NCBI RefSeq assembly: GCF_024168825.1 | Contig: NZ_JALJWH010000001.1 | Span: 1,178,001-1,242,000, forward strand | Length of the DNA: 64,000 nucleotides | Source of the DNA: Paenarthrobacter sp. A20 | GTDB taxonomy: Bacteria; Actinomycetota; Actinomycetes; Actinomycetales; Micrococcaceae | Direction: 5' to 3' | Shown: positions 25,344 through 33,733 of the stretch, piece by piece | How the letters are laid out: the number at the start of each line of letters is the position of its first letter | Numbering within the stretch: position 1 is the first letter of the stretch | The notes under the pieces: model-generated | Databases searched by the model: none | What the model was told of the DNA's origin: nothing | The model's input: the letters and a program-made list of their open reading frames with translations, nothing else | Translations under genes and position numbers: made by a program

Positions 25344-26975
25344 CTATCGCTTGCTTGGTTTCAGTGCTGCTTGAAAACGGGAAAATCGTGAGGGTTGCGC
25401 GGTCAGTTTTTGGGCCACCAGGTGCCCGGAACCGCCTGACAGTCCGGGGCCGGGGTGGGTTGAGGCGCCGATATGCCAGAGCCCCTGGATGGCAGTCCGG
25501 TGCCCCGCGGCCTCCGGGAAGGGCCGCCAGAGCAGGTTCTGGAACAGCTCCGCGGAGCCTCCGTAGGGGTCGCCGTTGACGGCATTGGGATTGGCGGCGG
25601 CCAAGTCCGTGGGAGCGATGATGTCCGAGGCCAGGACTGTAGCCCGGGTGCCAGGGGCGAACTGCTCCAGCCGGGCGAGGACCCGATCCAGATAGCCTTG
25701 TTTCAGCTCCTCGGTCCAGCCTTCCTGCACTGTCAGTTCGCCGGCCGCATCGCCCACGGGAGAGAACGGAACTTCCTGCAGCTGCAGCCATAGCGTGGCC
25801 TTGCCCTCTGGAGCGCGGGACGGATCCAGCACGTATTGCTGGCCGACCACCACCGTGGGCTCGCTGGGCAGCAGGCCGGCCTCGGCCTGGGCGCACGCAA
25901 TGCCTGTGCTGTCCGACCCGTTGCTGATGTGAACCAGCGGAACCCGGTTGAGTCGGGGATCGAGCCACTCCACGGGCTTATCCAAGGCGAGGTGGATCTG
26001 CATCGCACCACGGCCGTTCTGGTAGCGTTTGGCAGCCGCGGCGGGTCCGGCCGGCGGCTGGCTGAGAAGGTGTCCGTAGAGTGCTTGGGGCGAGACGTTG
26101 GCAAGCACGGTGCCTGCTGAAAGACTGCCCTGCGAGGTCCGGACGCCCGTGACAGTTGTGCCCGAAACCAGGATCTCCTCCGCTTCAGCGCCCAGCAGGA
26201 TCCGCACCCCGTTGTCCCGCAGCAGAGACTCAAAGGCAGCCACGAACTTCGACGCCCCGCCCTTCACCACCGGGAGCCCGAAGCTGTGCATGCTCATGGC
26301 CATCACAGGCAACATCACCCCGCCTGTCGCCTGGTCAGGGCCCAGCCCTGCATGCAAGAGCCAAGGGGACCAGAGCTGGTCAGCTTCCCAGCCATCGAAG
26401 CGGCTCCGCACGTAGTTCCGTCCGCTCATCACCGAGTCACGGACAAAAGCCTCTGTCCCGGAGAAACGCCCTCGTCGGACGGCCCCGAAGGCAATTTTCG
26501 CGACCTCCCCAAACGATCGAAGTTCTGCCCCGAACGCCCCGAAAACCGTGCCGGAGTTCCGGCCCAGATCGTCAAGCATGGCCAGATAGGCCTCTTGGTC
26601 GCCAGGAATCTTCAACGAGGCGGCTGTTTGGGCCGGGTCCCGGTGCGCGATGACCACGCGTTGGGCTCCCGTGGCCGGATCAGCACCAACGCTCGCCGTC
26701 ACCTCGGTGGTGGTGTTGCAGTATTCCAGCCCCCTGGCATGAAGCTCCTTGCCCAGCGCCGAGTACGCACCGCCTGACACGAACAGAGGATGCCAGGAAG
26801 AGAAGGAGTCGTGGACAAAGCCCGGCAGGGTCCGCTCCGAGGAGTGGATGAAACCTCCCAGCCGGTCCGCACGCTCGATGATGCACACCCGCTTCCCGTC
26901 CAGTGCCAGCTCGGCTGCCGCTACCAGGGAATTGATGCCCGAGCCAATGATCACGACGTCAACGGAATCGTCCAT
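25344..26975 (-). CDS. FAD-dependent oxidoreductase (phytoene-desaturase/PYROXD2-like)
   Basis: The 543-residue protein begins with a dinucleotide-binding fold (DVVIIGSGINSLVAAAELALDGK) and an FAD contact (ERADRLGGFIHSSE), contains KGGASKFVAAFESLLRDNG, and ends with the family motif LWHIGASTHPGPGLSGGSGHLVAQK. ATG 26975 is chosen over TTG 26990 because AAAGGAG lies 5 bp before it. It lies 17 bp after the StyA2B gene. It could oxidise an indoxyl or hydroxy-oxindole intermediate to isatin, but this is only a guess from position. Confidence 0.83.
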   Translation of the reverse strand: MDDSVDVVIIGSGINSLVAAAELALDGKRVCIIERADRLGGFIHSSERTLPGFVHDSFSSWHPLFVSGGAYSALGKELHARGLEYCNTTTEVTASVGADPATGAQRVVIAHRDPAQTAASLKIPGDQEAYLAMLDDLGRNSGTVFGAFGAELRSFGEVAKIAFGAVRRGRFSGTEAFVRDSVMSGRNYVRSRFDGWEADQLWSPWLLHAGLGPDQATGGVMLPVMAMSMHSFGLPVVKGGASKFVAAFESLLRDNGVRILLGAEAEEILVSGTTVTGVRTSQGSLSAGTVLANVSPQALYGHLLSQPPAGPAAAAKRYQNGRGAMQIHLALDKPVEWLDPRLNRVPLVHISNGSDSTGIACAQAEAGLLPSEPTVVVGQQYVLDPSRAPEGKATLWLQLQEVPFSPVGDAAGELTVQEGWTEELKQGYLDRVLARLEQFAPGTRATVLASDIIAPTDLAAANPNAVNGDPYGGSAELFQNLLWRPFPEAAGHRTAIQGLWHIGASTHPGPGLSGGSGHLVAQKLTAQPSRFSRFQAALKPSKR

Positions 26976-26992
26976 CTCCGCTCCTTTCAAAA

Positions 26993-28759
26993 TTAGAAGT
27001 CCGGGTGGCTGGCGGTTGCGTGGTATTTGCCGCCGTGGAATACCAGGGGAGCGCCGCCGTCGTAGTTGTAACTCTCCACTTCACCCACGTAGATGACGTG
27101 GTCGCCGGCGTCATGCCGGGAGACCGTGCGGCACTGGAAAGTGGCCACGGCGCCGTCCAACAACGGGACGCCGGCGATGCCCTCGGTAGTCTCCGTCCCG
27201 GCGAATTTGTCCGTTGCCGGCGTTGCGAACTGGCGGGACAAGACGTGCTGGTCGCTGGCCAGGATGTTGATGGCGAAGTGCGTGGCGTCCTCGAAGTCAC
27301 CCAGGCTGGGGGACCGTTTGCTGGGGCACCACAGCACCAGCGGCGGTTCCATGGAGACGGACGTGAACGAGTTCGCGGTCATGCCCACCTTTCGGCCGTC
27401 GGCGGCAACAGTGGTCACCACGGTAACGCCCGTGGCGAACTGGCCCAACGCGCCCCTGAAGTCCCGGAGGTCGAAAGCCGCGGTGTCGTCTTCTTTGCGG
27501 GCCTGCATGAAGTCCGCCGCAGCAGTGGGGTCGAACCACCAAGGGTACGACGTCCGCGGATCATCGAACCCGCCCACAATGCTTGCTGCCAAAGCCGGAT
27601 GCTCCGCAGCCTCGCGCAGCAGTGTCTTCTGGTGGTCCCTGCGCGGCTTGAGGAGATCGTTGGTCCATTCAACCGCCCACTGACCCCAACCCCGCCAGAA
27701 CTCGTCGAAGGTCCGCTCCATCCAGGCACGGTCAAAAGGCTGCTCGCCACGGCGAACGATCGAATCAAGGTAATACTTGGCAGCCAGCGTCGCGTTGTTG
27801 GAACCCTGTCCGGTAAGGGGATCGTTGAGGACCACGGCATCGCCCAGGCCGAACACCAGGGTCCCGTTGCCGAGTTCCCCGACGGCGGACCTCACCGTGG
27901 GGGTGATGCGCCCCAGGAGCGTGGCGCCGTCGTCTGTCAGTTCTGCGTCGACAAAGTTCGCTGCTTCGTGGGGGAAATGCTCGCGCAGGATCTCCAGCGA
28001 ACGCTTGAGCTGCTCTTCAGGGGTTCCGACGTCGGTCCAACGGTCCATGGGGCCGCCCACCACGCCTTCGAACACCATCATGCGGCACGGGCCGGAGACG
28101 GTCAGGCCCGGGAACGTAAAGAACTCGCCGACGCCGGGTGCCATGGACATGCGGATGGCGTCGCCGCCACTGGGGTTGCTGTCGGGTGACGTGCCGGTCG
28201 CCGGTCCGGCGGCAGCGCCGCCGTCGGGCTTGACGTAGTTCAGTGCCAAGACCCGCTGCGGCCGGTCGAAGGGAGACTTTGCCTTGTCCCGCGGGAAGAT
28301 TTGCCCGATTTCGCCCTTACCCGTGCTGACGATGACCAGTTCATGGTCGTGGGTGAGTTCTTCGAGCATGCGCGGGGTGACCTTCTCGATCCGGAAGTCG
28401 CCGCCGTTGGACACGAACGTCTCGATCCAGAGGGCACTCTTGATCCGCTGGTCGATGGAACGGGCGGGCCCGTCCAAGGGAGCCTGCCATTCGATGGGTT
28501 CGTCGGCTTCCACGCGCAACCGGATGGTGCCGATCTCCGGTACTGATCCGGACCCGTAGAATTCCGTGAGCGCTGTCCCCAATTGGGCTTCGGCGTCGAG
28601 GGCTGTGGAGAACATGCACTGGCTGGACATGACCTTGCCGGTGCGGATCTGGGCCGCGGAGCGGTCGGACAACAGCGTTACCGCGTAGCCGTCCCGTTGC
28701 AGGCCCAACGCCAGCTGGGCACCGGATTCGCCGGCCCCCACGATTGCTATCTTTCGCAT
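26993..28759 (-). CDS. styA2B: StyA2B-type monooxygenase fused to flavin reductase
   Basis: The 588-residue protein joins a styrene/indole monooxygenase (residues 1-~410) with a StyB-like flavin reductase (~430-588). The front part has GAGESGAQLALGL for FAD and GDAVVLNDPLTGQGSNNAT, the family's second FAD motif; the back part has FRGALGQFATGVTVVTT and GMTANSFTSVSMEPPLV. The fusion supplies its own reduced FAD and, in the known Rhodococcus opacus StyA1/StyA2B pair, serves a partner StyA1, epoxidising styrene and converting indole to indigo. A Gly/Pro/Ala-rich insert (~179-199) is unusual. The neighbour StyA1 lies 27 bp upstream. Confidence 0.92.
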   Translation of the reverse strand: MRKIAIVGAGESGAQLALGLQRDGYAVTLLSDRSAAQIRTGKVMSSQCMFSTALDAEAQLGTALTEFYGSGSVPEIGTIRLRVEADEPIEWQAPLDGPARSIDQRIKSALWIETFVSNGGDFRIEKVTPRMLEELTHDHELVIVSTGKGEIGQIFPRDKAKSPFDRPQRVLALNYVKPDGGAAAGPATGTSPDSNPSGGDAIRMSMAPGVGEFFTFPGLTVSGPCRMMVFEGVVGGPMDRWTDVGTPEEQLKRSLEILREHFPHEAANFVDAELTDDGATLLGRITPTVRSAVGELGNGTLVFGLGDAVVLNDPLTGQGSNNATLAAKYYLDSIVRRGEQPFDRAWMERTFDEFWRGWGQWAVEWTNDLLKPRRDHQKTLLREAAEHPALAASIVGGFDDPRTSYPWWFDPTAAADFMQARKEDDTAAFDLRDFRGALGQFATGVTVVTTVAADGRKVGMTANSFTSVSMEPPLVLWCPSKRSPSLGDFEDATHFAINILASDQHVLSRQFATPATDKFAGTETTEGIAGVPLLDGAVATFQCRTVSRHDAGDHVIYVGEVESYNYDGGAPLVFHGGKYHATASHPDF

Positions 28760-28786
28760 GATTGAGTCCTTATTAGCAGGGTTGTG

Positions 28787-30025
28787 CTACGAAACCTTGG
28801 CGGCAGAAAGGCTCGCAAGATAGTCGGCGGCCTTGTCCGGGTACATGAACCATTCCTGGAATTCCGGTGGATGGTTGAAGCCGTTGGCAAAGCGGTGCGC
28901 GATGTCCGGCTCGCTGTTCGCGGCGCCCAGGAGTTCAAGGACGTGGGGCGGCGGCGGGGCCAGGAGGGCATTCGTCCAGTGTGCAACGTGCTGCGCGTAA
29001 TCCCAATAGCGCTCGAACGTCGCCTGCATGAAGCTTGCATCGAAAACACCGCCGTGCTGGATGATGCTGTCCAGATACGACGCCGCGCACTTGCTTGCGT
29101 TGTTGGACCCCTGTCCGGTGATGGGATCGTTCAAGACCACGACGTCGGCCAGGCCCAGCACCTGCCGGCCGCTCGGCAGCGTGGCAATCGGGTGGCGGAC
29201 GGTCGGCGCGAACCTGCCTTGGAGGACGCCGTTGGCATCGGTCAGTTCCACGTCCGTGGCGCGCTCGGCTTCCCATGGCAGGAAGGTCTTCAGGATGTTC
29301 TTGGAATTCTCCAGGTGCTCCTCGGGCGTGAGACCCTTCCACGAGTCCATTGGGCCGCCGGGTACGCCCTCGAAGACCATGATTTCGCACGGTCCGGTGG
29401 TGGTGAGCGCTGGGAAAACGAAGTATTCGCCAACGCCGGGGATGAGGTTGAAGGAGACCGCCGAGTAGTCTTCGCGAGGCTTGAGGCCCTTCACGTAGGT
29501 CAAAGCCAGGGCGCGTTGCGGGGCGTCGTAAGTGCTGCGTTCGGCGTCGCGGGTGAAGAGTTGCGCGATCTCACCCTTGCCCGCAGCCACAATCACCAGG
29601 TCCGAGTTCTGCGTGTACTTTTCCAGTTCGGCTACCCCGGCGTCCTCGAAGACCAGCTCGCCGCCGCGCGCCGTGAACTCCTCCATGAACCGCGGGAACT
29701 TAACGCGCTGGTCGATCGACTTGGCGTGGTGGTCCAAACGGGATGCCCAGCTGATGGCCTTTTCGCCCGGCAATTCGGGGTGGGGGATGGTGAACGAGAT
29801 GCCGTCCACAGTGGGGGCGTCAGGCCAGAAGTCCAACCCCAGTGCGCGCTCGTGCTCCAGCGCGTTGTGGAAGATGCACTGGCTGGAGGCAACTTTGCCT
29901 TCACGGATTTCTTCCGGCGTGCGGTTGGAGATAGTGGTTACCTGGAATCCGGCGTCCAGCAGGCCGATGCCCAGCTGCAGCCCGGACTGGCCGGCCCCGA
30001 CGATGGTGATGTGGCGTTGCGTCAT
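28787..30025 (-). CDS. styA1: StyA1-type styrene/indole monooxygenase
   Basis: The 412-residue FAD-dependent epoxidase starts ITIVGAGQSGLQLGIGLLDAGF and contains VVLNDPITGQGSNNASKCAASYLDSI. It has no reductase domain of its own and depends on the reductase part of StyA2B. The start at 30025 (MTQRHITIVG) is chosen because AAAGGG lies upstream and it matches the family start; a 38-residue extension in frame is basic and lacks a family match. In this cluster indole is a more fitting substrate than styrene, since no styrene-oxide isomerase or phenylacetaldehyde dehydrogenase accompanies it. Confidence 0.92.
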   Translation of the reverse strand: MTQRHITIVGAGQSGLQLGIGLLDAGFQVTTISNRTPEEIREGKVASSQCIFHNALEHERALGLDFWPDAPTVDGISFTIPHPELPGEKAISWASRLDHHAKSIDQRVKFPRFMEEFTARGGELVFEDAGVAELEKYTQNSDLVIVAAGKGEIAQLFTRDAERSTYDAPQRALALTYVKGLKPREDYSAVSFNLIPGVGEYFVFPALTTTGPCEIMVFEGVPGGPMDSWKGLTPEEHLENSKNILKTFLPWEAERATDVELTDANGVLQGRFAPTVRHPIATLPSGRQVLGLADVVVLNDPITGQGSNNASKCAASYLDSIIQHGGVFDASFMQATFERYWDYAQHVAHWTNALLAPPPPHVLELLGAANSEPDIAHRFANGFNHPPEFQEWFMYPDKAADYLASLSAAKVS

Positions 30026-30060
30026 GGTGTTGCCCTTTTCTCTTGGTCTGTCGGTGGTTG

Positions 30061-30849
30061 TCAGTTGGCGGCCAGCAGCGGAATGGTTTCTTCGGCGCGT
30101 TCCGGACCCAAGGCGGAGTAGCCGCCGTCGACCGCCCAATCTGCTCCGGTGACGAAGCTGGCTTGGTCGCTCGCCAGGAACGCGACGACGTCACCCACCT
30201 CGTGTGGCCGGCCTACGCGCTTGAGGGCGTGGAAAGGGGCCGCGACGGCGTCGGTCCTTTCGAGGCTTCCGTTGCTGAGGGTGTCCATGATGTTGCTCCA
30301 CACCCAGCCCGGGCTCACGGAATTGACCCGGATGCCGTCCGCGGCGAAGTCCACGGCCATGCTGCGCGTGATCTGGACCAGGGCAGCCTTGCTGGCCGGG
30401 TATAACCAGCGGCCGGTTTGGGCGATCGAGCTGGAGATCGAGGTGAAGTTGATGATGGCTCCGTGCCCCGAGGCCTCGAGGTGGGGGCGGGCCGCGTTGG
30501 CCGCCATTACGGCGCTCACCAGGTTGACGTTGAGGGCTTCGAGCCAGTCCGCCCTACCGGAGGATGCGCCGTCGTCCTTGTAGGTGCAAGCGAGATTGAC
30601 CAGGATGTCCAGGCCGCCATGCTGGGTTACGGTCTGGCCCACGAGTGCGTTCACTGCGGCATCGTCGGTGATGTCTGTGTGGGAGTAGTGGATTCCTTCG
30701 CCCAACCCGGCGGCCAGTGATTCGCCGTCGGGGTCTATGTCCGCCACCACCACCGTGGCTCCGGCGTCCCGCAGCGCGGTCACCACGCCTTGGCCCACCT
30801 TGGTGGCCCCGCCAGTGACGATTGCTGTCCTGCCTTCGAGTGCTGACAT
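30061..30849 (-). CDS. Short-chain dehydrogenase, IifB-like candidate
   Basis: The 262-residue classical SDR has TGGATKVGQG (12-21), the active-site Ser near SISSS (137-141) and Y150-PAS-K154, and VDGGYSALG near the end. It is the first large gene of the reverse cluster and lies 35 bp before StyA1. An SDR (IifB) accompanies a StyA-like oxygenase in Acinetobacter indole clusters, where it oxidises indole-2,3-dihydrodiol to 3-hydroxyindolin-2-one. The same role is proposed here by analogy. Confidence 0.88.
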   Translation of the reverse strand: MSALEGRTAIVTGGATKVGQGVVTALRDAGATVVVADIDPDGESLAAGLGEGIHYSHTDITDDAAVNALVGQTVTQHGGLDILVNLACTYKDDGASSGRADWLEALNVNLVSAVMAANAARPHLEASGHGAIINFTSISSSIAQTGRWLYPASKAALVQITRSMAVDFAADGIRVNSVSPGWVWSNIMDTLSNGSLERTDAVAAPFHALKRVGRPHEVGDVVAFLASDQASFVTGADWAVDGGYSALGPERAEETIPLLAAN

Positions 30850-30877
30850 AACCGGACCCTTTCATTGCGGATTAGCT

Positions 30878-30980
30878 GTTACGAGAATATGACGTGCGTC
30901 ACGCTTGTCTTATGGACGACTCTAGGCAGTCCCTGGAATCCGGACTATCCACTTGGCGCGAGGGTCATCCGAATTACGCA
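30878..30980. promoter_or_regulatory. Duplicated control sequence, copy A (before the SDR gene)
   Basis: This ~103-bp stretch is about 78% identical, with one single-base gap, to copy B at 31149-31250. The best-kept core is TCTAGGCAGTCC (30921-30932) followed by AATCCGGA and TATCCAC. It ends inside the stop region of the 49-codon gene and lies 29 bp upstream of the SDR start. It is probably a binding array for the AraC protein plus the promoter of the catabolic operon. Confidence 0.75.
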
Positions 30981-31123
30981 AGGTCCTCCTCTTCTTCATG
31001 CCAACCAACCCAAGCCGCTGAGGTGAGCCGGGCTTCCTTGGCCTGGAGCTCCGCCGCCCAAAGTTCGAAGTGGCTTCGGTCCCATTCATCCCTGCGGTCA
31101 TGCACGAGCTTGATGTTCTTCAC
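30974..31123 (-). CDS. 49-residue Trp-rich small protein upstream of the indole cluster
   Basis: A GTG start (31121-31123) is preceded by GGGAGGTGAGG (31127-31137), a near-perfect ribosome binding site, and the frame runs 49 codons to TAA (30974-30976). The product begins MKNIKLVHDRRDEWDRSHF and ends WVGWHEEEEDLA; it has four Trp (W14, W22, W38, W41), an acidic tail, and a helical look. No family is recognised. It is too short for usual ORF cut-offs and lies alone between two copies of a control sequence. It may be a leader peptide, a regulator or an enzyme accessory protein. Confidence 0.7.
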   Translation of the reverse strand: MKNIKLVHDRRDEWDRSHFELWAAELQAKEARLTSAAWVGWHEEEEDLA

Positions 31124-31148
31124 TGGTCCTCACCTCCCTTTCGGCACT

Positions 31149-31250
31149 GTTATGGTGATGTGAGCTGCGCCATACTTGTCTTAAAGCGACTCTAGGCAGT
31201 CCTTGAAATCCGGAATATCCACGTGGCGCTTGGATCATCCGAAAAGCGCA
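31149..31250. promoter_or_regulatory. Duplicated control sequence, copy B (between small gene and AraC gene)
   Basis: This copy has the same core TCTAGGCAGTCC (31191-31202) and GGA.TATCCAC as copy A. It lies upstream of the 49-codon gene on the reverse strand and upstream of the AraC-type gene on the forward strand. It could therefore serve both divergent promoters. Confidence 0.75.
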
Positions 31251-31272
31251 AAACAGTGGAGTGGGTGCCCAA

Positions 31273-32241
31273 ATGGTGAGGATTCTTCCTCGTGACGTTC
31301 TGCGGGGACGGCCAACAACGGCAACAACAGACGTGGACGAGGCACATGCCAAGATCGCGGAGTTGTTCTGCAGCCATGAGCTCGCCCCACGGACGCGGAC
31401 GTCAGCGGTGGATATGAAGCTGCGCTCCCTTCACCGGGGCGACGTCGGGATCGAGTTCCTGGACTATGGAGCAGATGTCCGTATTGAGCCCGAGGGACTG
31501 CAGGATTTCCATTTGGTGCAAATTCCGCTGGCCGGGCACGCGTCCATGCAAGTGGGTGCGAGTGTTGTGGACTCAAGTCCGCGTTTCGCTACGGTTCCGC
31601 CCATCGACCGGCCATTTTCGATGAGTTGGGATGGCGGAAGCCCGCACCTCATCGTCTACGTACGGCGCACAGCGTTGGAGCGGGTGGCCGGGCAGTTGTA
31701 CGGCGAAACCGCGGTGGACCTTGGCTATGGCATGGACCTTTCAGGTGCCGCCGGTCGAGCATTCTTGAGGTCCGTCGTCGAACTTCATGATGACCTGATC
31801 AGTCGGCCACAAGCCACGGCCCCCGTGTTTGTTCAGGGCTTGTTGGCGGACAGCATGGTGTCGCGGTTGCTGATGGCGATGGAACTGCCCGGCAGGCAGG
31901 CCGGGGACGCTGAGTCCGAAAGCCGCCTGGTGCGCGAGTGCCGTGAGCTGTTGGAGCGGCACGCCTCTGAAGAACTCACGGTGCCGGACATCGCCGAGTG
32001 CCTTGGCGTTTCGGTACGAACGCTGCAAACTGCCCTGCGGGCGGAAACGGGCGCGACGCCGTCGGAGTTGCTGCGGAGTATCCGGCTGGATAGGGCCCGG
32101 GAGATGCTGTTGGAAGCGAGCCCGCGGGAGCAGAGTGTCACGGCCGTTGCTGAGTTGTGCGGCTTCACGCATCAGGGGCGGTTCTCTGCCCTGTACGTCA
32201 AAGCCTTCGGCGAGTTGCCGAGCGAGAGCCTGCGCCGCTAG
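31273..32241 (+). CDS. AraC-family transcriptional regulator
   Basis: The 322-residue protein has an N-terminal AraC-binding-like domain (HLVQIPLAGHASMQVG, FATVPPIDRPFSMSWDGGSPHLIVYV) and a C-terminal double helix-turn-helix (LTVPDIAECLGVSVRTLQTALRAETGATPSELLRSIRLDRAREML and VTAVAELCGFTHQGRFSALYVKAFGELPSESL). It is divergent from the small gene and the indole-type operon. AraC proteins control comparable clusters (IifR). The start could be ATG 31273 or GTG 31261; neither has a strong ribosome site. Confidence 0.9.
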   Translation: MVRILPRDVLRGRPTTATTDVDEAHAKIAELFCSHELAPRTRTSAVDMKLRSLHRGDVGIEFLDYGADVRIEPEGLQDFHLVQIPLAGHASMQVGASVVDSSPRFATVPPIDRPFSMSWDGGSPHLIVYVRRTALERVAGQLYGETAVDLGYGMDLSGAAGRAFLRSVVELHDDLISRPQATAPVFVQGLLADSMVSRLLMAMELPGRQAGDAESESRLVRECRELLERHASEELTVPDIAECLGVSVRTLQTALRAETGATPSELLRSIRLDRAREMLLEASPREQSVTAVAELCGFTHQGRFSALYVKAFGELPSESLRR

Positions 32242-32303
32242 GGATCCCTTGTGCGTGCACAAGGTAGCGAAAACAGCTGACTATGTTGCTCCATTTGCTG
32301 TGC

Positions 32304-32340
32304 GAATCAGGGACCCTCCCCAAAGGAGGGTCCCTGATTC
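32304..32340 (+). terminator. Rho-independent terminator of the AraC gene
   Basis: Perfect 16-bp arms (32304-32319, 32325-32340; GAATCAGGGACCCTCC) with a 5-base loop are followed by TTGT. It lies 63 bp after the AraC stop and separates the indole cluster from the next gene. Confidence 0.88.
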
Positions 32341-32503
32341 TTGTCTGGCATCACGTGCGACGGCCCCGACAGTTGTTAGTCCACCGCTGGTCTCCACGAC
32401 GGCCGGTCGTGGCTCTGGCACAGCCGCGAGGTTCATGAACCCGCGAGAGGTCTCTGTACCGCCGCATTTTGCCGCGAGAGTGAAGCCCTCTAGCCTGTGC
32501 ATC

Positions 32504-33721
32504 ATGTCGTATGACCTTGCCGTGTACCTGCCCGAAGCCTTGGACGCCGAGGCGCTGACCGCTCTCGTGGATGCTTCTCCCGGTTTGCAGCTCGAGGCAA
32601 GCACCAGCGGCGACGCTGCTGGTCCTCAAAACTGGCACATCCTCAGAGGCAAGAAAGCAAACTACTGCTTCACCCTCGAAGGCCCGTATCTCGTCGAGCC
32701 GGAGGATGTTCCCCATGAGGTGACGGCTGCTGTCCTTGGCGCCTGCGTCATGTACAGCATCCTGGTTGAAGGCACCGATCCGGCATCCATTCCGCACGCT
32801 GTCCGGTTCGCCAAACGCCTGGCCAAGGAAGGCAACGGGGCGGCACGGGACCTGCAGACCGAAGAGATCTGGCCCAAGACCAGCAGCCGGGCGGCAGCCA
32901 GGCCAGATCGCGACACCATGATCGACATCGTGGAGGTCCGTTGGTATCACCTCATGGACGAAGTCCGGGACGACTTTCCGCAGCGCTATCTGGACCTGGC
33001 CCGACAGTATCTGCCGGAGGCTCTGCCGAAGCGCTTCGGCAGTTACGAACCGCTCCAGGGAAACCTGGCACGTGATGGAGATCAGGCGTTCGTGAAGTTC
33101 TTCGCCGAGGACTACGACGTTTCGGCCGTAGGGAGTTTTCCGACCGCCGGAGCCTACTTCAAGGGCGTGTTCGGCGGCCACACGAACCAAGACCGCCCGA
33201 CCAGGAAGGGCGACATCCAAGCTGTCTCGCTTAGTATCCACCGTGTTGCTTTGGAGAATCCACGATGGAGGGAGGCCTTGGAGCGCTTCTTCGTTGCCGT
33301 GGCCATCGAGCTTCGCAGCTTCTATGCCACCGCCGAAGTCGACTCCGGATGGGGATGGAACGGTCGCTCATTGTGGTGCTACGCCTCTAAACCCAGCCTC
33401 TACTCCCAGAAGGAAGCATGGGGCCAATGGCTGGGACTGAGCACCCACCCTGTCTGGCTGGCATGGTTCTCCCCGCTTTACGCAGACCTTGTCCGCCCGC
33501 ACCTGCAAGGCGCTGTTCAGGAGTATTCGGAAGGTTTCGTGCATCGATTCGGTGACGGGCCGCTTGGCCCAAAGGAGATCATTGAACGCTGGCCGGCGGC
33601 TGAAGACTGGGTTCCTGCCGAGTTCACCGGTGCCACGGGACACCCTGAGAGCCGGTTCGCCGATGTCATACCCGAACGACTCACCCAGATGCTCGTCCCG
33701 GCACCGCCTAAGCCAGGCTAG
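32504..33721 (+). CDS. Hypothetical protein, 405 residues
   Basis: No named family is recognised with confidence. The N-terminal ~110 residues (MSYDLAVYLPEALDAEALTAL ... GPYLVEPEDVP) form one probable domain, a charged linker follows (~120-135), and the C-terminal ~265 residues contain the aromatic-rich DSGWGWNGRSLWCY and HPVWLAWFSPLYADLVRPHL. There is no signal peptide or membrane segment. It resembles proteins annotated as immunity-like in other actinobacteria, but this is weak. ATG 32504 is the natural start after the terminator; an open frame extends upstream through the AraC gene in another phase. Confidence 0.75.
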   Translation: MSYDLAVYLPEALDAEALTALVDASPGLQLEASTSGDAAGPQNWHILRGKKANYCFTLEGPYLVEPEDVPHEVTAAVLGACVMYSILVEGTDPASIPHAVRFAKRLAKEGNGAARDLQTEEIWPKTSSRAAARPDRDTMIDIVEVRWYHLMDEVRDDFPQRYLDLARQYLPEALPKRFGSYEPLQGNLARDGDQAFVKFFAEDYDVSAVGSFPTAGAYFKGVFGGHTNQDRPTRKGDIQAVSLSIHRVALENPRWREALERFFVAVAIELRSFYATAEVDSGWGWNGRSLWCYASKPSLYSQKEAWGQWLGLSTHPVWLAWFSPLYADLVRPHLQGAVQEYSEGFVHRFGDGPLGPKEIIERWPAAEDWVPAEFTGATGHPESRFADVIPERLTQMLVPAPPKPG

Positions 33722-33733
33722 GCCTGAGCGCAG

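Noticed and set aside
22872..30849. Reading the cluster as a styrene degradation operon
   Set aside because: StyA-type enzymes suggest it, but styrene-oxide isomerase, phenylacetaldehyde dehydrogenase and the StyS/StyR sensors are absent, while an isatin-hydrolase-like gene is present.
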